64,000 nt of DNA from Xanthobacteraceae bacterium 501b (GCA_000378025.1 KB899087.1:4459501-4523500); one strand, 5' to 3'. Positions 27,684-38,816 are shown, counted from the stretch's first letter. The notes: generated by a model from the letters alone, not told the origin. Translations and numbers: made by a program.

Positions 27684-27788
27684 GGACGGCTTAGCGGGGG
27701 CTTTCCGATAGAGGGCGCCTTGCCCGGCGGCGCGCGGCTACCTATCTTGCCAGCACATTCCTCCCCCTTTTTCCGAAAAGCCAGCCCT

Positions 27789-28835
27789 ATGCAATATCGC
27801 CCGCTCGGCCGCACCGGCCTCGAGGTCTCCTCGATCTGTCTCGGCACCATGACCTATGGCGAACAGAACACCGAGGCCGAAGGCCACGCGCAGATGGACT
27901 ATGCGCTCGACCACGGCATCAATTTCTTCGACACCGCCGAACTCTATTCCATTCCGCCCAAGCCCGAGACCCAGGGCTCGACCGAGCGCATCATCGGCAG
28001 CTGGTTCAAGGCGCGCGGCAACCGTGACAAGGTGATCCTCGCCACCAAGGTGTGCGGGCTCTCGCATATGACCTGGTTTCGCGACGACGGCTCGCCCGCG
28101 CGCCCGACACGCGGGCAGATCCGCGAGGCGGTGGAGAAGAGCCTTAGCCGTCTCCAGACCGACTATATCGACCTCTACCAGCTGCACTGGCCGGGCCGTC
28201 CGGTCGATTTGTTCGGCGCCAACCCGACCCGCTGGAAAAGCGCGCCCGGCGATGAAACCCCGATCGCCGAGACGCTGGACGCCTTTGGCGAGCTTGTGAA
28301 GGAAGGCAAGATCCGCCATGTCGGCCTCTCCAATGAGAGCGCCTGGGGCACGATGAAATTCCTCAGCGAGGCGGAACGCACCGGCGGGCCGCGCGTCGCC
28401 TCGGTGCAGAACGCCTATAATTTGCTGAACCGCACCTATGAGACGGCGCTGGCCGAGGTGAGCCTGCGCGAGAAGGTGGGGCTGCTGGCCTATTCACCGC
28501 TCGGCCAGGGCTATCTCACCGGCAAGTACCAGAACGGCGCGCTCCCCGAGGGCTCGCGTACCGCTCTGTTCCAGCGCGCGACACGTTACCAGGTGCCGGG
28601 GGCGGAAGAGGCGATCGAGGATTACCTCGCCATTGCCCGCGATGCCGGGCTCGACCCCTCGCAGATGGCCATCGCCTTCTGCCTGACGCCGGAGTTCGTG
28701 ACGTCGGTCATCATCGGCGCGACGACGATGGAGCAGCTCGCCGCCGATATCGGCGCGGCCGACGTGACGCTGTCGCCGGAGGTGCTGGCGCGCATCGACG
28801 CCGTGCACCAGCTTCGCGGCAATCCCTGCCCCTGA
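27789..28835 (+). CDS. Aldo/keto reductase (Tas-like)
   Basis: A 348-residue NADPH-dependent aldo/keto reductase of the Tas/YghZ-like group. The N-terminal YRPLGRTGLEVSSICLGTMT is standard, the catalytic Asp and Tyr are in FFDTAELYSIPP, the Lys in LATKVCG, and the His in LYQLHWPGR. The insertion PVDLFGANPTRWK between catalytic strands is typical of Tas. C-terminal VIIGATTMEQLAADI is the cofactor-binding end. Its ATG at 27789 matches the family N-terminus. It appears to be monocistronic; the physiological carbonyl substrate is not predictable. Confidence 0.92.
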   Translation: MQYRPLGRTGLEVSSICLGTMTYGEQNTEAEGHAQMDYALDHGINFFDTAELYSIPPKPETQGSTERIIGSWFKARGNRDKVILATKVCGLSHMTWFRDDGSPARPTRGQIREAVEKSLSRLQTDYIDLYQLHWPGRPVDLFGANPTRWKSAPGDETPIAETLDAFGELVKEGKIRHVGLSNESAWGTMKFLSEAERTGGPRVASVQNAYNLLNRTYETALAEVSLREKVGLLAYSPLGQGYLTGKYQNGALPEGSRTALFQRATRYQVPGAEEAIEDYLAIARDAGLDPSQMAIAFCLTPEFVTSVIIGATTMEQLAADIGAADVTLSPEVLARIDAVHQLRGNPCP

Positions 28836-28875
28836 GCGGCGCCGGGCGGCGGGCGGGAGCGCGCGCCGCCCTCTC

Positions 28876-29478
28876 TCAGCCTTCGCCCTTGCTTTCGGGC
28901 GGGGCGTGCCGGGTCATCAGCGGCACCTGCGCCATGGCGAAGACCAGGGTCAGCGGGAGATAGCCGAAGGTCTTGAACGCCACCCAGGTGTCGGTCGAGA
29001 CATTGCGCCAGACAATCTCGTTCAGCACCGCCATGACGAGAAAGAACACGCCCCAGCGGATGGTAAGCTCGCGCCAGCCCTGGTCGGTCAGCACGAAGAC
29101 GTCGCCCAGCACATAGGGCAGCAGCGGCTTGCGCAGCCACAGCCCGCCGAGCAGGGCGCCGCCGAACAGCGCATTGACCAGGGTCGGCTTCATCTTGATG
29201 AAATGGTCGTCCTGCAGCACCAAAGTCAGCGTGCCGAACACCAGCACCACGCCGGCCGAAACCAGCGGCATGACAGCGATCTTGCGGGCGATGATCCACA
29301 TGACAGCCAGCGCGGCGAAGGTGGCGACCATGAAGGCGCCGGTGGCGAGATAGATGCCGCCGCGGCCGTTGGCGACGAAGAACACGACCAGCGGACCCAA
29401 CTCCAGCGCGAATTTGAGCAGCGGGTGCATGGTGCGCAAGGGCTTGGCGGACGGCACATCGGACGGTGAATCGCTCAT
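28876..29478 (-). CDS. ispZ: Inner membrane-spanning protein YciB / septation protein A
   Basis: A 200-residue protein of five to six membrane helices. [38 protein letters not shown] and [19 protein letters not shown] are signature regions of the IspZ/YciB family, which in enterobacteria contributes to envelope integrity and septation. Its start lies 2 bp from the stop of ftsY, in an operon with ftsY, mtaB and dapF, an arrangement repeated in many Hyphomicrobiales. It ends facing the aldo/keto reductase gene across a 40-bp GC-rich gap. Confidence 0.93.
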   Translation of the reverse strand: MSDSPSDVPSAKPLRTMHPLLKFALELGPLVVFFVANGRGGIYLATGAFMVATFAALAVMWIIARKIAVMPLVSAGVVLVFGTLTLVLQDDHFIKMKPTLVNALFGGALLGGLWLRKPLLPYVLGDVFVLTDQGWRELTIRWGVFFLVMAVLNEIVWRNVSTDTWVAFKTFGYLPLTLVFAMAQVPLMTRHAPPESKGEG

Positions 29479-29480
29479 GG

Positions 29481-30431
29481 TCAGTGCTCCAGTCCGACGA
29501 TGGCGCGGGCGAAATCGCGCGCCGCGAAGGGTTGCAGGTCGTCAATGCCCTCGCCGACCCCGACGAGATGAATGGGCAGGCCATGCTTGGCGGCCAGGGC
29601 GACCAGGATGCCGCCGCGCGCGGTGCCGTCCAGCTTGGTCATGACGAGGCCGGTGACGCCCGCCACACGCTTGAACGCTTCCACCTGCTGGAGGGCGTTC
29701 TGGCCCACCGTGGCGTCCAGCGTCAGCACCACCGCGTGCGGGGCGGTGGGGTCCTGCTTCTTGATGACGCGGACGATCTTCTCCAATTCCGCCATCAGCT
29801 CGACGCGGTTCTGCAGCCGGCCCGCGGTGTCGATGATGAGCACGTCGGCGCCGTCGGCCCGGGCCTGCTGCAACCCGTCAAAGGCGACGCCGGCGGCGTC
29901 GGCGCCGGGAGCACGGGAGACGACGGTGGCGCCGGTCCTGTCGGCCCACACCTTCAGCTGCTCGATCGCAGCGGCGCGAAACGTGTCGCCGGCGGCGAGC
30001 ACGACCTTCTTGCCCTGCGCCTTCAGGGTGGAGGCTAGCTTGCCGATGGTGGTGGTTTTGCCCGAGCCGTTGACGCCGACCATCAGCAAAATGAACGGCT
30101 TGCTGTCCGTGGCGAACACCAGCGGCACGGCGACCGGCTTCAGCACCGCCTCGATCTCGGCAGCGACGAGGGCGCGCACCTCGTCCGGCTCGATGGTCTT
30201 GTCGTAGCGACCCTTGCCCACGGCGGAGGCGATGCGGGCCGCCGTGTCGACGCCGAGATCGGCGCGGATCAGCACGTCTTCCAGATCCTCCAGCGTGTCG
30301 GCATCGAGCTTGCGCTTGGTGAACAGGTCGGTGATGCCGGTCGACAGGCCGGTGGCGGTGCGGGTGAGGCCCTGGGTCAGGCGCTTCCAGAATCCGGGGC
30401 GGGAGGTGGTTTCGTCGTTCATGTCGTTCAT
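29481..30431 (-). CDS. ftsY: Signal recognition particle receptor FtsY
   Basis: A 316-residue SRP receptor GTPase. The NG domain is complete: helical N domain (residues about 20-95), G1 [16 protein letters not shown]2/I-box [12 protein letters not shown]3 IIDTAGR, G4 [11 protein letters not shown] and the closing [12 protein letters not shown]. The acidic A domain found in enterobacterial FtsY is missing, as is normal for many alphaproteobacteria; a short basic stretch (FWKRLTQGL) may serve for membrane contact. It docks ribosome-SRP complexes at the membrane. The stop of mtaB overlaps its start, so they are coupled. An alternative start is the ATG nine bases downstream. Confidence 0.96.
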   Translation of the reverse strand: MNDMNDETTSRPGFWKRLTQGLTRTATGLSTGITDLFTKRKLDADTLEDLEDVLIRADLGVDTAARIASAVGKGRYDKTIEPDEVRALVAAEIEAVLKPVAVPLVFATDSKPFILLMVGVNGSGKTTTIGKLASTLKAQGKKVVLAAGDTFRAAAIEQLKVWADRTGATVVSRAPGADAAGVAFDGLQQARADGADVLIIDTAGRLQNRVELMAELEKIVRVIKKQDPTAPHAVVLTLDATVGQNALQQVEAFKRVAGVTGLVMTKLDGTARGGILVALAAKHGLPIHLVGVGEGIDDLQPFAARDFARAIVGLEH

Positions 30432-31729
30432 GCCGCAATCAGCCGAACGCCGTCATGGCCGGCGATGCGGATATGGGTGAGCGTGCCAGGCGCCAGCGGG
30501 GTGGCGAGGCGCACCGGGGTGAAACTCTTGGTGCGGGCCAGCCCGCCGCGCTCGGCCAGAACCTCGCGCCGCCCGCCGATCTCGCCGGCAAGATGGCGCA
30601 GCAGCGCGTGGGCGCCCTTCTCGCGCAGGCGGCGTGCCCGCTCGCGGGCCAGCGCAGGCGGCACCTGCGGCATGCGGGCGGCCGGCGTGCCGGGGCGCGG
30701 GGAGAACGGGAACACATGCAGATGGGTGAGCCCGCAGGCATCGACAAGGTCGAGCGAGGCGCGGAACTGGGTTTCGGTTTCGGTCGGAAAACCGGCGATC
30801 AGGTCGGCGCCGAACACCATGTCCGGCCGCGCCCGCCGCAGCGCGGCGCAGAGGCCGATGGCGTCGGCGCGCGAGTGGCGGCGCTTCATCCGCTTGAGTA
30901 TGAGATCGTCGCCGGCCTGCAGCGAGAGGTGGAGATGGGGCATCAGCCGCTCTTCTTCCGCCAGCGCCCGCAGCAGCTCGGCGTCAACCTCGACGGAATC
31001 GATGGAGGACAGCCGCAGCCGGGGCAGATCAGGCACATGCCGCAGCAGGGCCCGCACCAGCGTGCCGAGCCGTGGCGCGCCGGGGAGGTCGGCGCCGTAG
31101 GAGGTGAGGTCGACGCCGGTCAGCACGATTTCGCGGGCGCCGTCGCAGACCAGCTCGCGCACCCGCGCCACCACGGCGCCCATCGGCACCGAGCGGGAGT
31201 TCCCGCGCCCGAAGGGGATGATGCAGAAGGTGCAGCGATGGTCGCAGCCATCCTGCACCTGCACGAAGGCGCGGGTGTGCCCCTCGATCGTGTCGGCCGG
31301 GCCGTCGAGCAGATGCGGCGCGGTCTCGCGCACGGCCATGATGTCGCCGACCACGACCTTCGCCGTGTCGCCGAGGCCGAAATCAAGCGCGGCGCGGGTC
31401 GCCTGCCAGCTCTCGGGCGCCGTCTTCTCGGCATTGCCGAGCACGCGGTCGACGTCGTCCATGGCGTTGAACGCATCGGGGTCGATCTGAGCGGCGCAGC
31501 CCGTGACAAGGATGCGGCGCGACGGCGCCTCACGCTTGAGCCGGCGGATGGTCTGGCGGGCCTGCTTAACCGCCTCGGCTGTGACGGCGCAGGTGTTGAC
31601 GATAACAGCGTTCTCCAGCCCCGCCGCGCCGGCCATCGCCTTGGCGGTAGCGGAATCAAGCGCGTTCAGCCGGCAGCCGAACGTGACGACTTCAACCGAC
31701 GCGGCGAGGGCAGGGGAGGCGAGCGCCAT
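30428..31729 (-). CDS. mtaB: tRNA (t6A37) methylthiotransferase MtaB
   Basis: A 433-residue radical SAM enzyme that converts t6A37 to ms2t6A in tRNAs reading ANN codons. The N-terminal UPF0004 domain carries the three cluster cysteines in FGCRLN, NTCAVT and TGCAAQ; the radical SAM CxxxCxxC is DGCDHRCTFC; a TRAM-like C-terminal region follows. The RxxLNxxxSA-type FGCRLNALDSATAKAM N-terminus separates MtaB from MiaB. The ATG at 31729 is 2 bp past the dapF stop, and its end overlaps the ftsY start. This dapF-mtaB-ftsY order is common in the order. Confidence 0.95.
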   Translation of the reverse strand: MALASPALAASVEVVTFGCRLNALDSATAKAMAGAAGLENAVIVNTCAVTAEAVKQARQTIRRLKREAPSRRILVTGCAAQIDPDAFNAMDDVDRVLGNAEKTAPESWQATRAALDFGLGDTAKVVVGDIMAVRETAPHLLDGPADTIEGHTRAFVQVQDGCDHRCTFCIIPFGRGNSRSVPMGAVVARVRELVCDGAREIVLTGVDLTSYGADLPGAPRLGTLVRALLRHVPDLPRLRLSSIDSVEVDAELLRALAEEERLMPHLHLSLQAGDDLILKRMKRRHSRADAIGLCAALRRARPDMVFGADLIAGFPTETETQFRASLDLVDACGLTHLHVFPFSPRPGTPAARMPQVPPALARERARRLREKGAHALLRHLAGEIGGRREVLAERGGLARTKSFTPVRLATPLAPGTLTHIRIAGHDGVRLIAA

Positions 31730-31731
31730 GG

Positions 31732-32607
31732 TCACTCGGCGCCGGCGGGGGCGCCGAGCATGGCGGCGGTGAGCCGGCCGTCGAACTCGACTTCGGCCGG
31801 GCCGGTCATCAGAATGTGGTCGTCGCTTTCGCGCCAGTCGATCACGAGATCGCCGCCCGGCAGGGTGACGGTGACGCGCCGCCCGGTGAGGCCGAGGCGC
31901 GCGGCGCAGACAGCGGCGGCGCAGGCGCCGGTGCCGCAGGCGCGGGTGAGGCCGACGCCGCGCTCCCACACCCTGAGAATGATGTGCTCGGGCGAGACGA
32001 TCTGCACCACGGAGATATTGGCCCGCTCGGGAAAGATCGGGTGGTGCTCCAGTTCCGGCCCGAGATGGGCGAGGTCGACGGCCTCGACATCGTCGACCCA
32101 GAAGATGGCGTGCGGATTGCCGACATTTACAACCGCCGGGGCCCGCAGCACGGGCGCTTCCGCCGGGCCAGCCTGCAATTCGATGGCGCGGGTGTCGGCG
32201 ACCGGGCCGGCGAGGGGAATGTCGTGCCAGCCGAAGCGCGGCACACCCATGTCGACGGTGATGCCCTCGGGCGCGAGGGTGCAATCAAGCGGGCCGGCAA
32301 CGCTCTCGAACACCAGATGGTCGGCGCCGGTGCGGCCGGCCTCATAAAGCGCGATGCAGCGCGTGCCATTGCCGCAGGCGCCGGATTCCGAGCCGTCGGC
32401 ATTGATGATGCGGACAAAGGCGTGGGTGCCTTCGCTCTGCGGCGGGTACAGCGCCATGATCTGGTCGAAGGGCAGCACGCCGTCGCGGGCGAGGGCGCGC
32501 GCCTCTTCCGGCGGCACCATGAGCGGCGCGTCCCGCAGATCCAGCACGACGATCTCGTTGCCGAGGCCGTTCATCTTCACGAAAGGGCGGTTTTCCAGCG
32601 CGGCCAT
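31732..32607 (-). CDS. dapF: Diaminopimelate epimerase
   Basis: A 291-residue pyridoxal-independent epimerase converting LL- to meso-diaminopimelate for lysine and peptidoglycan synthesis. The two catalytic cysteines are visible: Cys78 in [10 protein letters not shown] and the second in [25 protein letters not shown] at the N-terminus and [12 protein letters not shown] in the middle are family signatures. The ATG at 32607 gives the canonical start [14 protein letters not shown]; longer in-frame extensions have no similarity. It is the first gene of the dapF-mtaB-ftsY-ispZ run. Confidence 0.96.
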   Translation of the reverse strand: MAALENRPFVKMNGLGNEIVVLDLRDAPLMVPPEEARALARDGVLPFDQIMALYPPQSEGTHAFVRIINADGSESGACGNGTRCIALYEAGRTGADHLVFESVAGPLDCTLAPEGITVDMGVPRFGWHDIPLAGPVADTRAIELQAGPAEAPVLRAPAVVNVGNPHAIFWVDDVEAVDLAHLGPELEHHPIFPERANISVVQIVSPEHIILRVWERGVGLTRACGTGACAAAVCAARLGLTGRRVTVTLPGGDLVIDWRESDDHILMTGPAEVEFDGRLTAAMLGAPAGAE

Positions 32608-32865
32608 TGACCCGGTTTCACAGCGTGCGGCGGCAGGGCCACCGAATGTGAGGGAAGAGGGTGCGGCTCTTATATGGCGAAGCGCGGAGGATTGGCCAGA
32701 CCTATCGACCGCGCTGGCCAGATGGCGTGGCGCTGGCATGCCGGCAGACGTGTCGCAGGCGGGCGACAGGCGCGCGCAAACACCTCAGCGTGTTCCGCGC
32801 GGCGTCGCAGGCGGCGTGCGGGAGTGCTAGAAGTCTCGGCCCGCGCCCTTTCCGGTGAACCGACG

Positions 32866-33591
32866 ATGATGGTGATCTCGCCTTTCCGCGCCCTTCCGCG
32901 CCGGCTCCTGCACCTGCTCGCGCTACTGGCGGTGCTGGCGCTGCCGGCCCCGCTGCGGGCGCAGGCGGCAACCGAGGCTGCGCCTTCCGCGCCCGGCATC
33001 ACGGCGCCCGACGCCGCGCCGGATTCGTCGCCGCTCGACGAGGACGACATGATCGCCCCGCCCATGGTGGACCCGCGCTCGGTGGAGACGCAGAACGTCG
33101 CCCCCGCGCCCGATCCCCTGACCCGGCCCGATGGCTTTGGCGACCCGGCGGTGATGCAGCCGGTGCCGGTGCTGATGAAGAAGGCGCGTGCGACCTGGGA
33201 TGACGCCTTCACGACCATTGTCGCCACGCTGAAGCAGATCGATGCCGAGATGGCGCGGCTCAAGCTCAAGCCCAATGGCGCGTCCTTCATCATCTACACC
33301 TCGACCGACGATCTCGGCTTCGACTTTGAAGCGGCGGTGCCGTTCGAGGGGGCAACGGCCGAGAAGCCGCAAAACGAGGTGATGTTCTCCGCCTCGCCGG
33401 CCGGCAAGGCGCTGCGCTTCACTCATCGCGGCCCCTATGACGCGATGGACCCGACTTATGAGCAGATCGCCAATTTGCTCGACGCCAAGGATCTCGAGGC
33501 GCAGGACGTCTATGTCGAGGAATACCGCTCCGATCCGCGCACCACGCCGGAGGACGACCTCGTGATCGACATCTGGGTGCCGCTGAAGTGA
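32866..33591 (+). CDS. Secreted GyrI-like domain protein
   Basis: A 241-residue protein with a clear signal peptide (residues 1-33, ending APLRAQA), a Pro/Asp-rich linker (about 34-105), and a C-terminal domain from about 110 that reads like a GyrI/SOUL-type effector-binding fold (GASFIIYTSTDDLGFDFEAAVPF, shown in two parts in homologues; VEEYRSDPRTTPEDDLVIDIWVPL at the end). GyrI-like domains normally bind small ligands inside the cell as part of AraC regulators; here it should be periplasmic. Two adjacent ATGs (32866 and 32869) are both possible. Function unknown. It lies between divergent dapF and the rlmN gene. Confidence 0.8.
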   Translation: MMVISPFRALPRRLLHLLALLAVLALPAPLRAQAATEAAPSAPGITAPDAAPDSSPLDEDDMIAPPMVDPRSVETQNVAPAPDPLTRPDGFGDPAVMQPVPVLMKKARATWDDAFTTIVATLKQIDAEMARLKLKPNGASFIIYTSTDDLGFDFEAAVPFEGATAEKPQNEVMFSASPAGKALRFTHRGPYDAMDPTYEQIANLLDAKDLEAQDVYVEEYRSDPRTTPEDDLVIDIWVPLK

Positions 33592-33600
33592 TTTAACGAG

Positions 33601-33712
33601 GCCGTCATCCCGGAAGGACCGATAGGCCCTATCCGGGATCGCGCGAAGGCAGCGTGCCCCTTTCTGCGCGCGATCCCGGCTCGAAGGCTGCGCCTTCGTC
33701 CGGGATGACGGC
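33601..33712. repeat. Palindromic intergenic repeat with nested arms
   Basis: GCCGTCATCCCGG at 33601-33613 pairs with 33700-33712; inside it, CCGGGATCGCGCG at 33633-33645 pairs with 33667-33679, and GAAGGC/GCCTTC form a small hairpin at 33683-33697. It starts nine bases after the stop of the secreted protein gene. It looks like a dispersed extragenic palindrome and may double as a transcription stop. Confidence 0.82.
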
Positions 33713-33786
33713 GGCAGCAGCCCGATATTCGCCTCGCCCGCCGCTCTGTGCTATGAGGCGCGCAAACGGACATCATCGATAGCCAC

Positions 33787-35049
33787 ATGAACCTGATCGA
33801 TACCACTGCGGCCGCTGCCGCCGGGGCACGCTCTCCCTTAGAGATCGCCGGCACTGAGCCGCCCCGCTCGGAGGCCAAGCCGTCGCCTGCGAAGCCGTCC
33901 CTTGCCGGGCTGGATCGCGCCGGGCTGGCCGACGCGCTGGCGCAGATCGGCGTCTCCGAGCGCGAGCAGCGCATGCGCGTCGCCCAGCTCTGGCACTGGA
34001 TCTATCTGCGCGGGGCGCTGTCCTTCGACGAGATGACCAATGTCGGCAAGGGCCTGCGCGACAAGCTCAGTGCCGCCTACACGCTAGACCGCCCCGAAGT
34101 GGTGGTGGAGCAGGTGTCGAATGACGGCACCCGCAAATGGCTGCTGCGCCTGCCCCCTGACATTGCCGGCGACAAGCCGCACGATGTCGAGATGGTCTAT
34201 ATCCCCGAGAGCGACCGCGGCACGCTGTGCGTCTCCTCACAGGTGGGCTGCACGCTCAACTGCTCGTTCTGCCACACCGGCACCCAGCGCCTGGTGCGCA
34301 ACCTCACCAGTGCCGAGATCGTGCTGCAGGTGATGGTGGCGCGCGACCGGCTCGGCGACTATCCCGGCCGCGACCGTGCCGTCGGTCCCGGCCTGCCCAC
34401 CGAGGGTGACCGGCTGGTGACCAATATCGTGTTCATGGGCATGGGCGAGCCGCTCTATGCCTATGACTCGGTGGCGAAATCCATCGAGGTTCTGGCCGAT
34501 GGCGAAGGCCTGGGCATTGGCAAAAGGCGCATCACCGTCTCCACCTCGGGCGTGGTGCCGGAAATCGAGAAGCTGGGCCGCGAGGTCGGGCCGATGCTCG
34601 CCATCTCGCTGCACGCGGTGCGCGACGAACTTCGCGACGAGCTGGTGCCGATCAACAAGAAGTACCCGCTGAAAGTGCTGCTGGAGGCCTGCCGCACCTA
34701 CCCGCCGGCCTCCAACGCCAAGCGCATCACCTTCGAATACGTCATGCTCAAGGGCGTGAACGACAGTCCCGCCGACGCCAAGGCGCTGGTGAAGCTGCTC
34801 GCCGGCATTCCGGCCAAGATCAACCTGATCCCGTTCAACCCCTGGCCGGGCACGAAATATGAGTGCTCGGACTGGGAGACGATCGAGCAGTTCTCCGACA
34901 TCGTTTTTCGCGCCGGCTATTCCAGCCCGGTGCGGACGCCGCGCGGGCGCGACATTCTCGCCGCCTGCGGCCAGCTGAAGAGCGAGACGGAAAAGCTCTC
35001 CGCCCGCGAGCGGTTGGCGCTGCGCGCCATGGCGGCGGCGGCGGAATAG
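33787..35049 (+). CDS. rlmN: Dual-specificity 23S rRNA/tRNA adenine-C2 methyltransferase RlmN
   Basis: A 420-residue radical SAM methyltransferase acting on A2503 of 23S rRNA and A37 of some tRNAs. The CxxxCxxC motif is Cys155, Cys159 and Cys162 in [10 protein letters not shown]. The methyl-carrying Cys is expected in the C-terminal [27 protein letters not shown] and [20 protein letters not shown] are strong family markers. The first 45 residues, rich in Ala, Ser and Pro, extend the usual start, as often in alphaproteobacteria. It is followed 9 bp later by a small membrane protein gene. Confidence 0.95.
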   Translation: MNLIDTTAAAAAGARSPLEIAGTEPPRSEAKPSPAKPSLAGLDRAGLADALAQIGVSEREQRMRVAQLWHWIYLRGALSFDEMTNVGKGLRDKLSAAYTLDRPEVVVEQVSNDGTRKWLLRLPPDIAGDKPHDVEMVYIPESDRGTLCVSSQVGCTLNCSFCHTGTQRLVRNLTSAEIVLQVMVARDRLGDYPGRDRAVGPGLPTEGDRLVTNIVFMGMGEPLYAYDSVAKSIEVLADGEGLGIGKRRITVSTSGVVPEIEKLGREVGPMLAISLHAVRDELRDELVPINKKYPLKVLLEACRTYPPASNAKRITFEYVMLKGVNDSPADAKALVKLLAGIPAKINLIPFNPWPGTKYECSDWETIEQFSDIVFRAGYSSPVRTPRGRDILAACGQLKSETEKLSARERLALRAMAAAAE

Positions 35050-35058
35050 GCGGGAACG

Positions 35059-35577
35059 ATGGACAATCTGCTGCGCCTGCTGCTGCGTTTCATCCTCGTG
35101 CCGCTGGGCATGATGTGCGGCTTCATCGCCTCCTTTCTGGTGATCCTGTTCGGCTATTGGCGGGTGGGCGACCTTCTCGCCGGCAATGTCGATGTCGAGG
35201 CGATCGCGCTCTATGACGCGCTGGCGGCGGCGAGCTACCTGTTGATGATGGTGGTGCTGGCGATGTGGGCGGTGGCGCTGATCGGCATCCTGTTTGCCGA
35301 AGCCTTCGCCGTGCGCTCCTGGATGTTCCATGTGGCGAACGGAGCGGTCTCCGCCTGGCTCGCGGCCTCGGTCTTCGCGCCTTACGCGCAGGTGCCGGTG
35401 CCCTTCGACGGCGATCTCTACGTGATCGCGGCCGGTTTTGCCGGCGGTCTCGCTTATTGGCTGGTGGCCGGGTGGAATGCCGGCTTCTGGAAGCCGCTTC
35501 GGGGCGAACTGGTGGCGCGGCCGTTGCCCCCCGCCCAACCGGCGCCCGCCCAGCCGGCGCCGCCGCCGGCGCCCTAG
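35059..35577 (+). CDS. Hypothetical four-helix membrane protein
   Basis: A 172-residue protein I do not recognise. It has four hydrophobic segments (about residues 8-30, 55-85, 92-112 and 118-135) and a Pro/Ala-rich C-terminal tail (about 150-172) that is probably cytoplasmic and disordered. It follows rlmN by 9 bp and is likely co-transcribed. The position just downstream of rlmN and upstream of argG suggests a conserved neighbourhood gene, but nothing in the sequence assigns a function. Confidence 0.75.
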   Translation: MDNLLRLLLRFILVPLGMMCGFIASFLVILFGYWRVGDLLAGNVDVEAIALYDALAAASYLLMMVVLAMWAVALIGILFAEAFAVRSWMFHVANGAVSAWLAASVFAPYAQVPVPFDGDLYVIAAGFAGGLAYWLVAGWNAGFWKPLRGELVARPLPPAQPAPAQPAPPPAP

Positions 35578-35679
35578 CCATCGTGCGGAGCTTGCACCGG
35601 CGCGCGTCATGCCTATAGTCCGCGCGCCCTTTCGGGCTCGGCCTCTTTCCTGCGCAACATGACTTTTTCGGAACCTGAC

Positions 35680-36909
<1,230 letters not shown>

Positions 36910-36927
36910 GGCGCCTCGCACCTGCCT

Positions 36928-37006
36928 CATCCCCGGGCTTGACCCGGGGACCCAGAGTTTCCGGCGCGCGCTGTCGCTGGGTGCCCGGGTCAAGCCCGGG
37001 CATGAT
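36928..37006. repeat. Palindromic repeat downstream of argG
   Basis: A left arm containing CCGGGCTTGACCCGGG (36933-36948) pairs with a right arm containing CCCGGGTCAAGCCCGGG (36984-37000); outer CATC/GATG and CCCAG/CTGGG extend the match, with only small mismatches over about 28 bp per arm. Each arm is itself partly palindromic. This CCCGGGCTTGACCCGGG word is a very common alphaproteobacterial extragenic repeat. Confidence 0.88.
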
Positions 37007-37039
37007 GGGGTGTGAGTTTCCCCAGCACTCCGCTTTTCC

Positions 37040-37795
37040 TCAGATCGCCTGACCGCCGGAGACCTCGATGCGCTGGGCCGTGACCCAGCGATTGTCGGGC
37101 GACAAGAGGCTCGCCACCATCGGGCCGATATCGTCCGGCAGACCGACCCGGCCGAGGGCTGTGATGCCGGCGATGAACTTGTTGACCTCCGGTGTGTCGC
37201 GCACCGCGCCGCCGCGGAAATCGGTCTCGATCGCCCCCGGCGCCACCGTGTTGACGGCGATGCCGCGCGCGCCGAGTTCCTTCGCCATGTAGCGCGTCAG
37301 CACTTCCACCGCGCCCTTCACCGCCGCATAGGCGGCATAGCCGGGATAGGCGAAGCGGGTGAGGCCGGAGGAGAAATTGACGATACGCCCGCCGTCGGCG
37401 ATCAGCGGCAGCAGGGACTGGGTGAGGAAGAACACGCCCTTGAAATGCACGTCGACCAGCCGGTCGAACTGCGCTTCCGTTGTTTCGGCGATGGAGGCGC
37501 CGTCGCCATGGCCGGCATTGTTGACGAGGTGGTCAAAAGTGCTACGGACCCACACTTGGGAGAGCGTGGCACGCAGCGTCTCCGCAAAGTCCGGGAAGCT
37601 GGCGACCTTGCCGGTGTCGAGCTGCAGCGCCACCGCCTTGCGGCCCAGCGCCTCGATCTCGGCGATAACGGCCTGCGCGTCCTCGGCGCGGCTCTGATAG
37701 GTGAGGACGACATCGCCGCCACGCCGGGCAACGCTGAGCGCGGTGTTGCGGCCAAGGCCGCGGCTGCCGCCGGTGATGAGGGTGATAGTGGTCAT
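37040..37795 (-). CDS. SDR family NAD(P)-dependent oxidoreductase
   Basis: A 251-residue short-chain dehydrogenase. The cofactor motif is ITGGSRGLGRN, NNAGHG is the central motif, the catalytic Ser is in NFSSGLTRF and the Tyr/Lys pair is in YAAYAAVKGAVE. The C-terminus RWVTAQRIEVSGGQAI is standard. The ATG at 37795 puts the first beta-strand at residue 4; the longer in-frame start has no similarity. The gene is divergent from an AraC regulator with a 133-bp shared upstream region, an arrangement typical of regulator-target pairs. Substrate unknown. Confidence 0.92.
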   Translation of the reverse strand: MTTITLITGGSRGLGRNTALSVARRGGDVVLTYQSRAEDAQAVIAEIEALGRKAVALQLDTGKVASFPDFAETLRATLSQVWVRSTFDHLVNNAGHGDGASIAETTEAQFDRLVDVHFKGVFFLTQSLLPLIADGGRIVNFSSGLTRFAYPGYAAYAAVKGAVEVLTRYMAKELGARGIAVNTVAPGAIETDFRGGAVRDTPEVNKFIAGITALGRVGLPDDIGPMVASLLSPDNRWVTAQRIEVSGGQAI

Positions 37796-37928
37796 GGTCG
37801 GTCTCCTGTCGTTGGGACGGGCCAGATATGACGCGCGGCGCCGGCCTGCGGTTGCCGGATAGGTGCAAATTCTTGCCTGATCCTGCGAAGGCACTTTCCT
37901 TTGCTCGGGGCTGCGTTAGGATGCCGGC

Positions 37929-38816
37929 ATGACAACGCTGCTCGACATCATGGACCGGCATGGCCGGCTGCACGCCGACGCAAACGGGATCGCCACGACC
38001 CCCATTCCCGGGCTCATGTTCTTCCGCGTCACCACCCCGAGGGGCGGCGCCCATGCCATCGCCCGGCCGCTGGTCTGCCTGGTGGTGCAGGGCGCCAAGC
38101 AGGTGACGATGGACGCGCGGGATTTTCAGCTCGGCTCCGGCGAATCCCTGCTCATCACCGCCGATGTACCGATCGTCAGCCAGATCACACGGGCGAGCCA
38201 CGCCTCGCCCTATATCTCGCTGGTGCTGGAGCTGGACCTCGCGATCGTTGCCGAGCTCGTGCGGGAAATGGGACCGGCGCTGGCGGGCGATGCCGATCCG
38301 GTGCGGGTCGACCCGACGGATGGCGAGGTCGCGGCAGCGGCACTGCGGTTGCTGCACTTGCTCGATCGTCCGGCGGCGCTGCCGGTGCTTCAGGCGCCGC
38401 TCATCCGTGAGATGCATTACTGGCTGCTCGCCGGCCGCCACGGTGCTGCGATACGCCGGCTCGGCTGGCCGGACGGCCATGCCCAGCGCATCGCCCGCGC
38501 GGTGGCGCTGCTACGCGCCGAGTTCGACAAGCCGCTTCCGGTCAGCCGGCTCGCGGAGGCGGCGGGGATGAGCCCCTCCACCTTCCACCAGCATTTTCGC
38601 GCCGTGACCTCGCTGTCGCCGCTGCAGTTCCAGAAGCAACTGCGGCTGATCGAGGCGCGTCGGCTGATGGCGGCGCAGGGCGCTTCCGCCAGCACCGCCG
38701 CCTTTGCCGTCGGCTATGAGAGCGTGCCGCAGTTCACCCGCGAATATGGCAGGCTGTTCGGCGTCCCGCCGGTGCGCGACACAAGGGCCCAGCGCGAAAA
38801 GGCGCGGGCCGCCTGA
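37929..38816 (+). CDS. AraC family transcriptional regulator (AraC_N type)
   Basis: A 295-residue regulator. Residues about 25-180 form the N-terminal AraC_N cupin-like domain (PLVCLVVQGAKQVTMD, LITADVPIVSQI), and residues about 190-290 hold the two helix-turn-helix motifs (VSRLAEAAGMSPSTFHQHF and ASTAAFAVGYESVPQFTREY). The domain type is that of E. coli YqhC, which activates aldehyde reductases. It is divergent from an SDR gene, which is its most likely target. Confidence 0.92.
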   Translation: MTTLLDIMDRHGRLHADANGIATTPIPGLMFFRVTTPRGGAHAIARPLVCLVVQGAKQVTMDARDFQLGSGESLLITADVPIVSQITRASHASPYISLVLELDLAIVAELVREMGPALAGDADPVRVDPTDGEVAAAALRLLHLLDRPAALPVLQAPLIREMHYWLLAGRHGAAIRRLGWPDGHAQRIARAVALLRAEFDKPLPVSRLAEAAGMSPSTFHQHFRAVTSLSPLQFQKQLRLIEARRLMAAQGASASTAAFAVGYESVPQFTREYGRLFGVPPVRDTRAQREKARAA

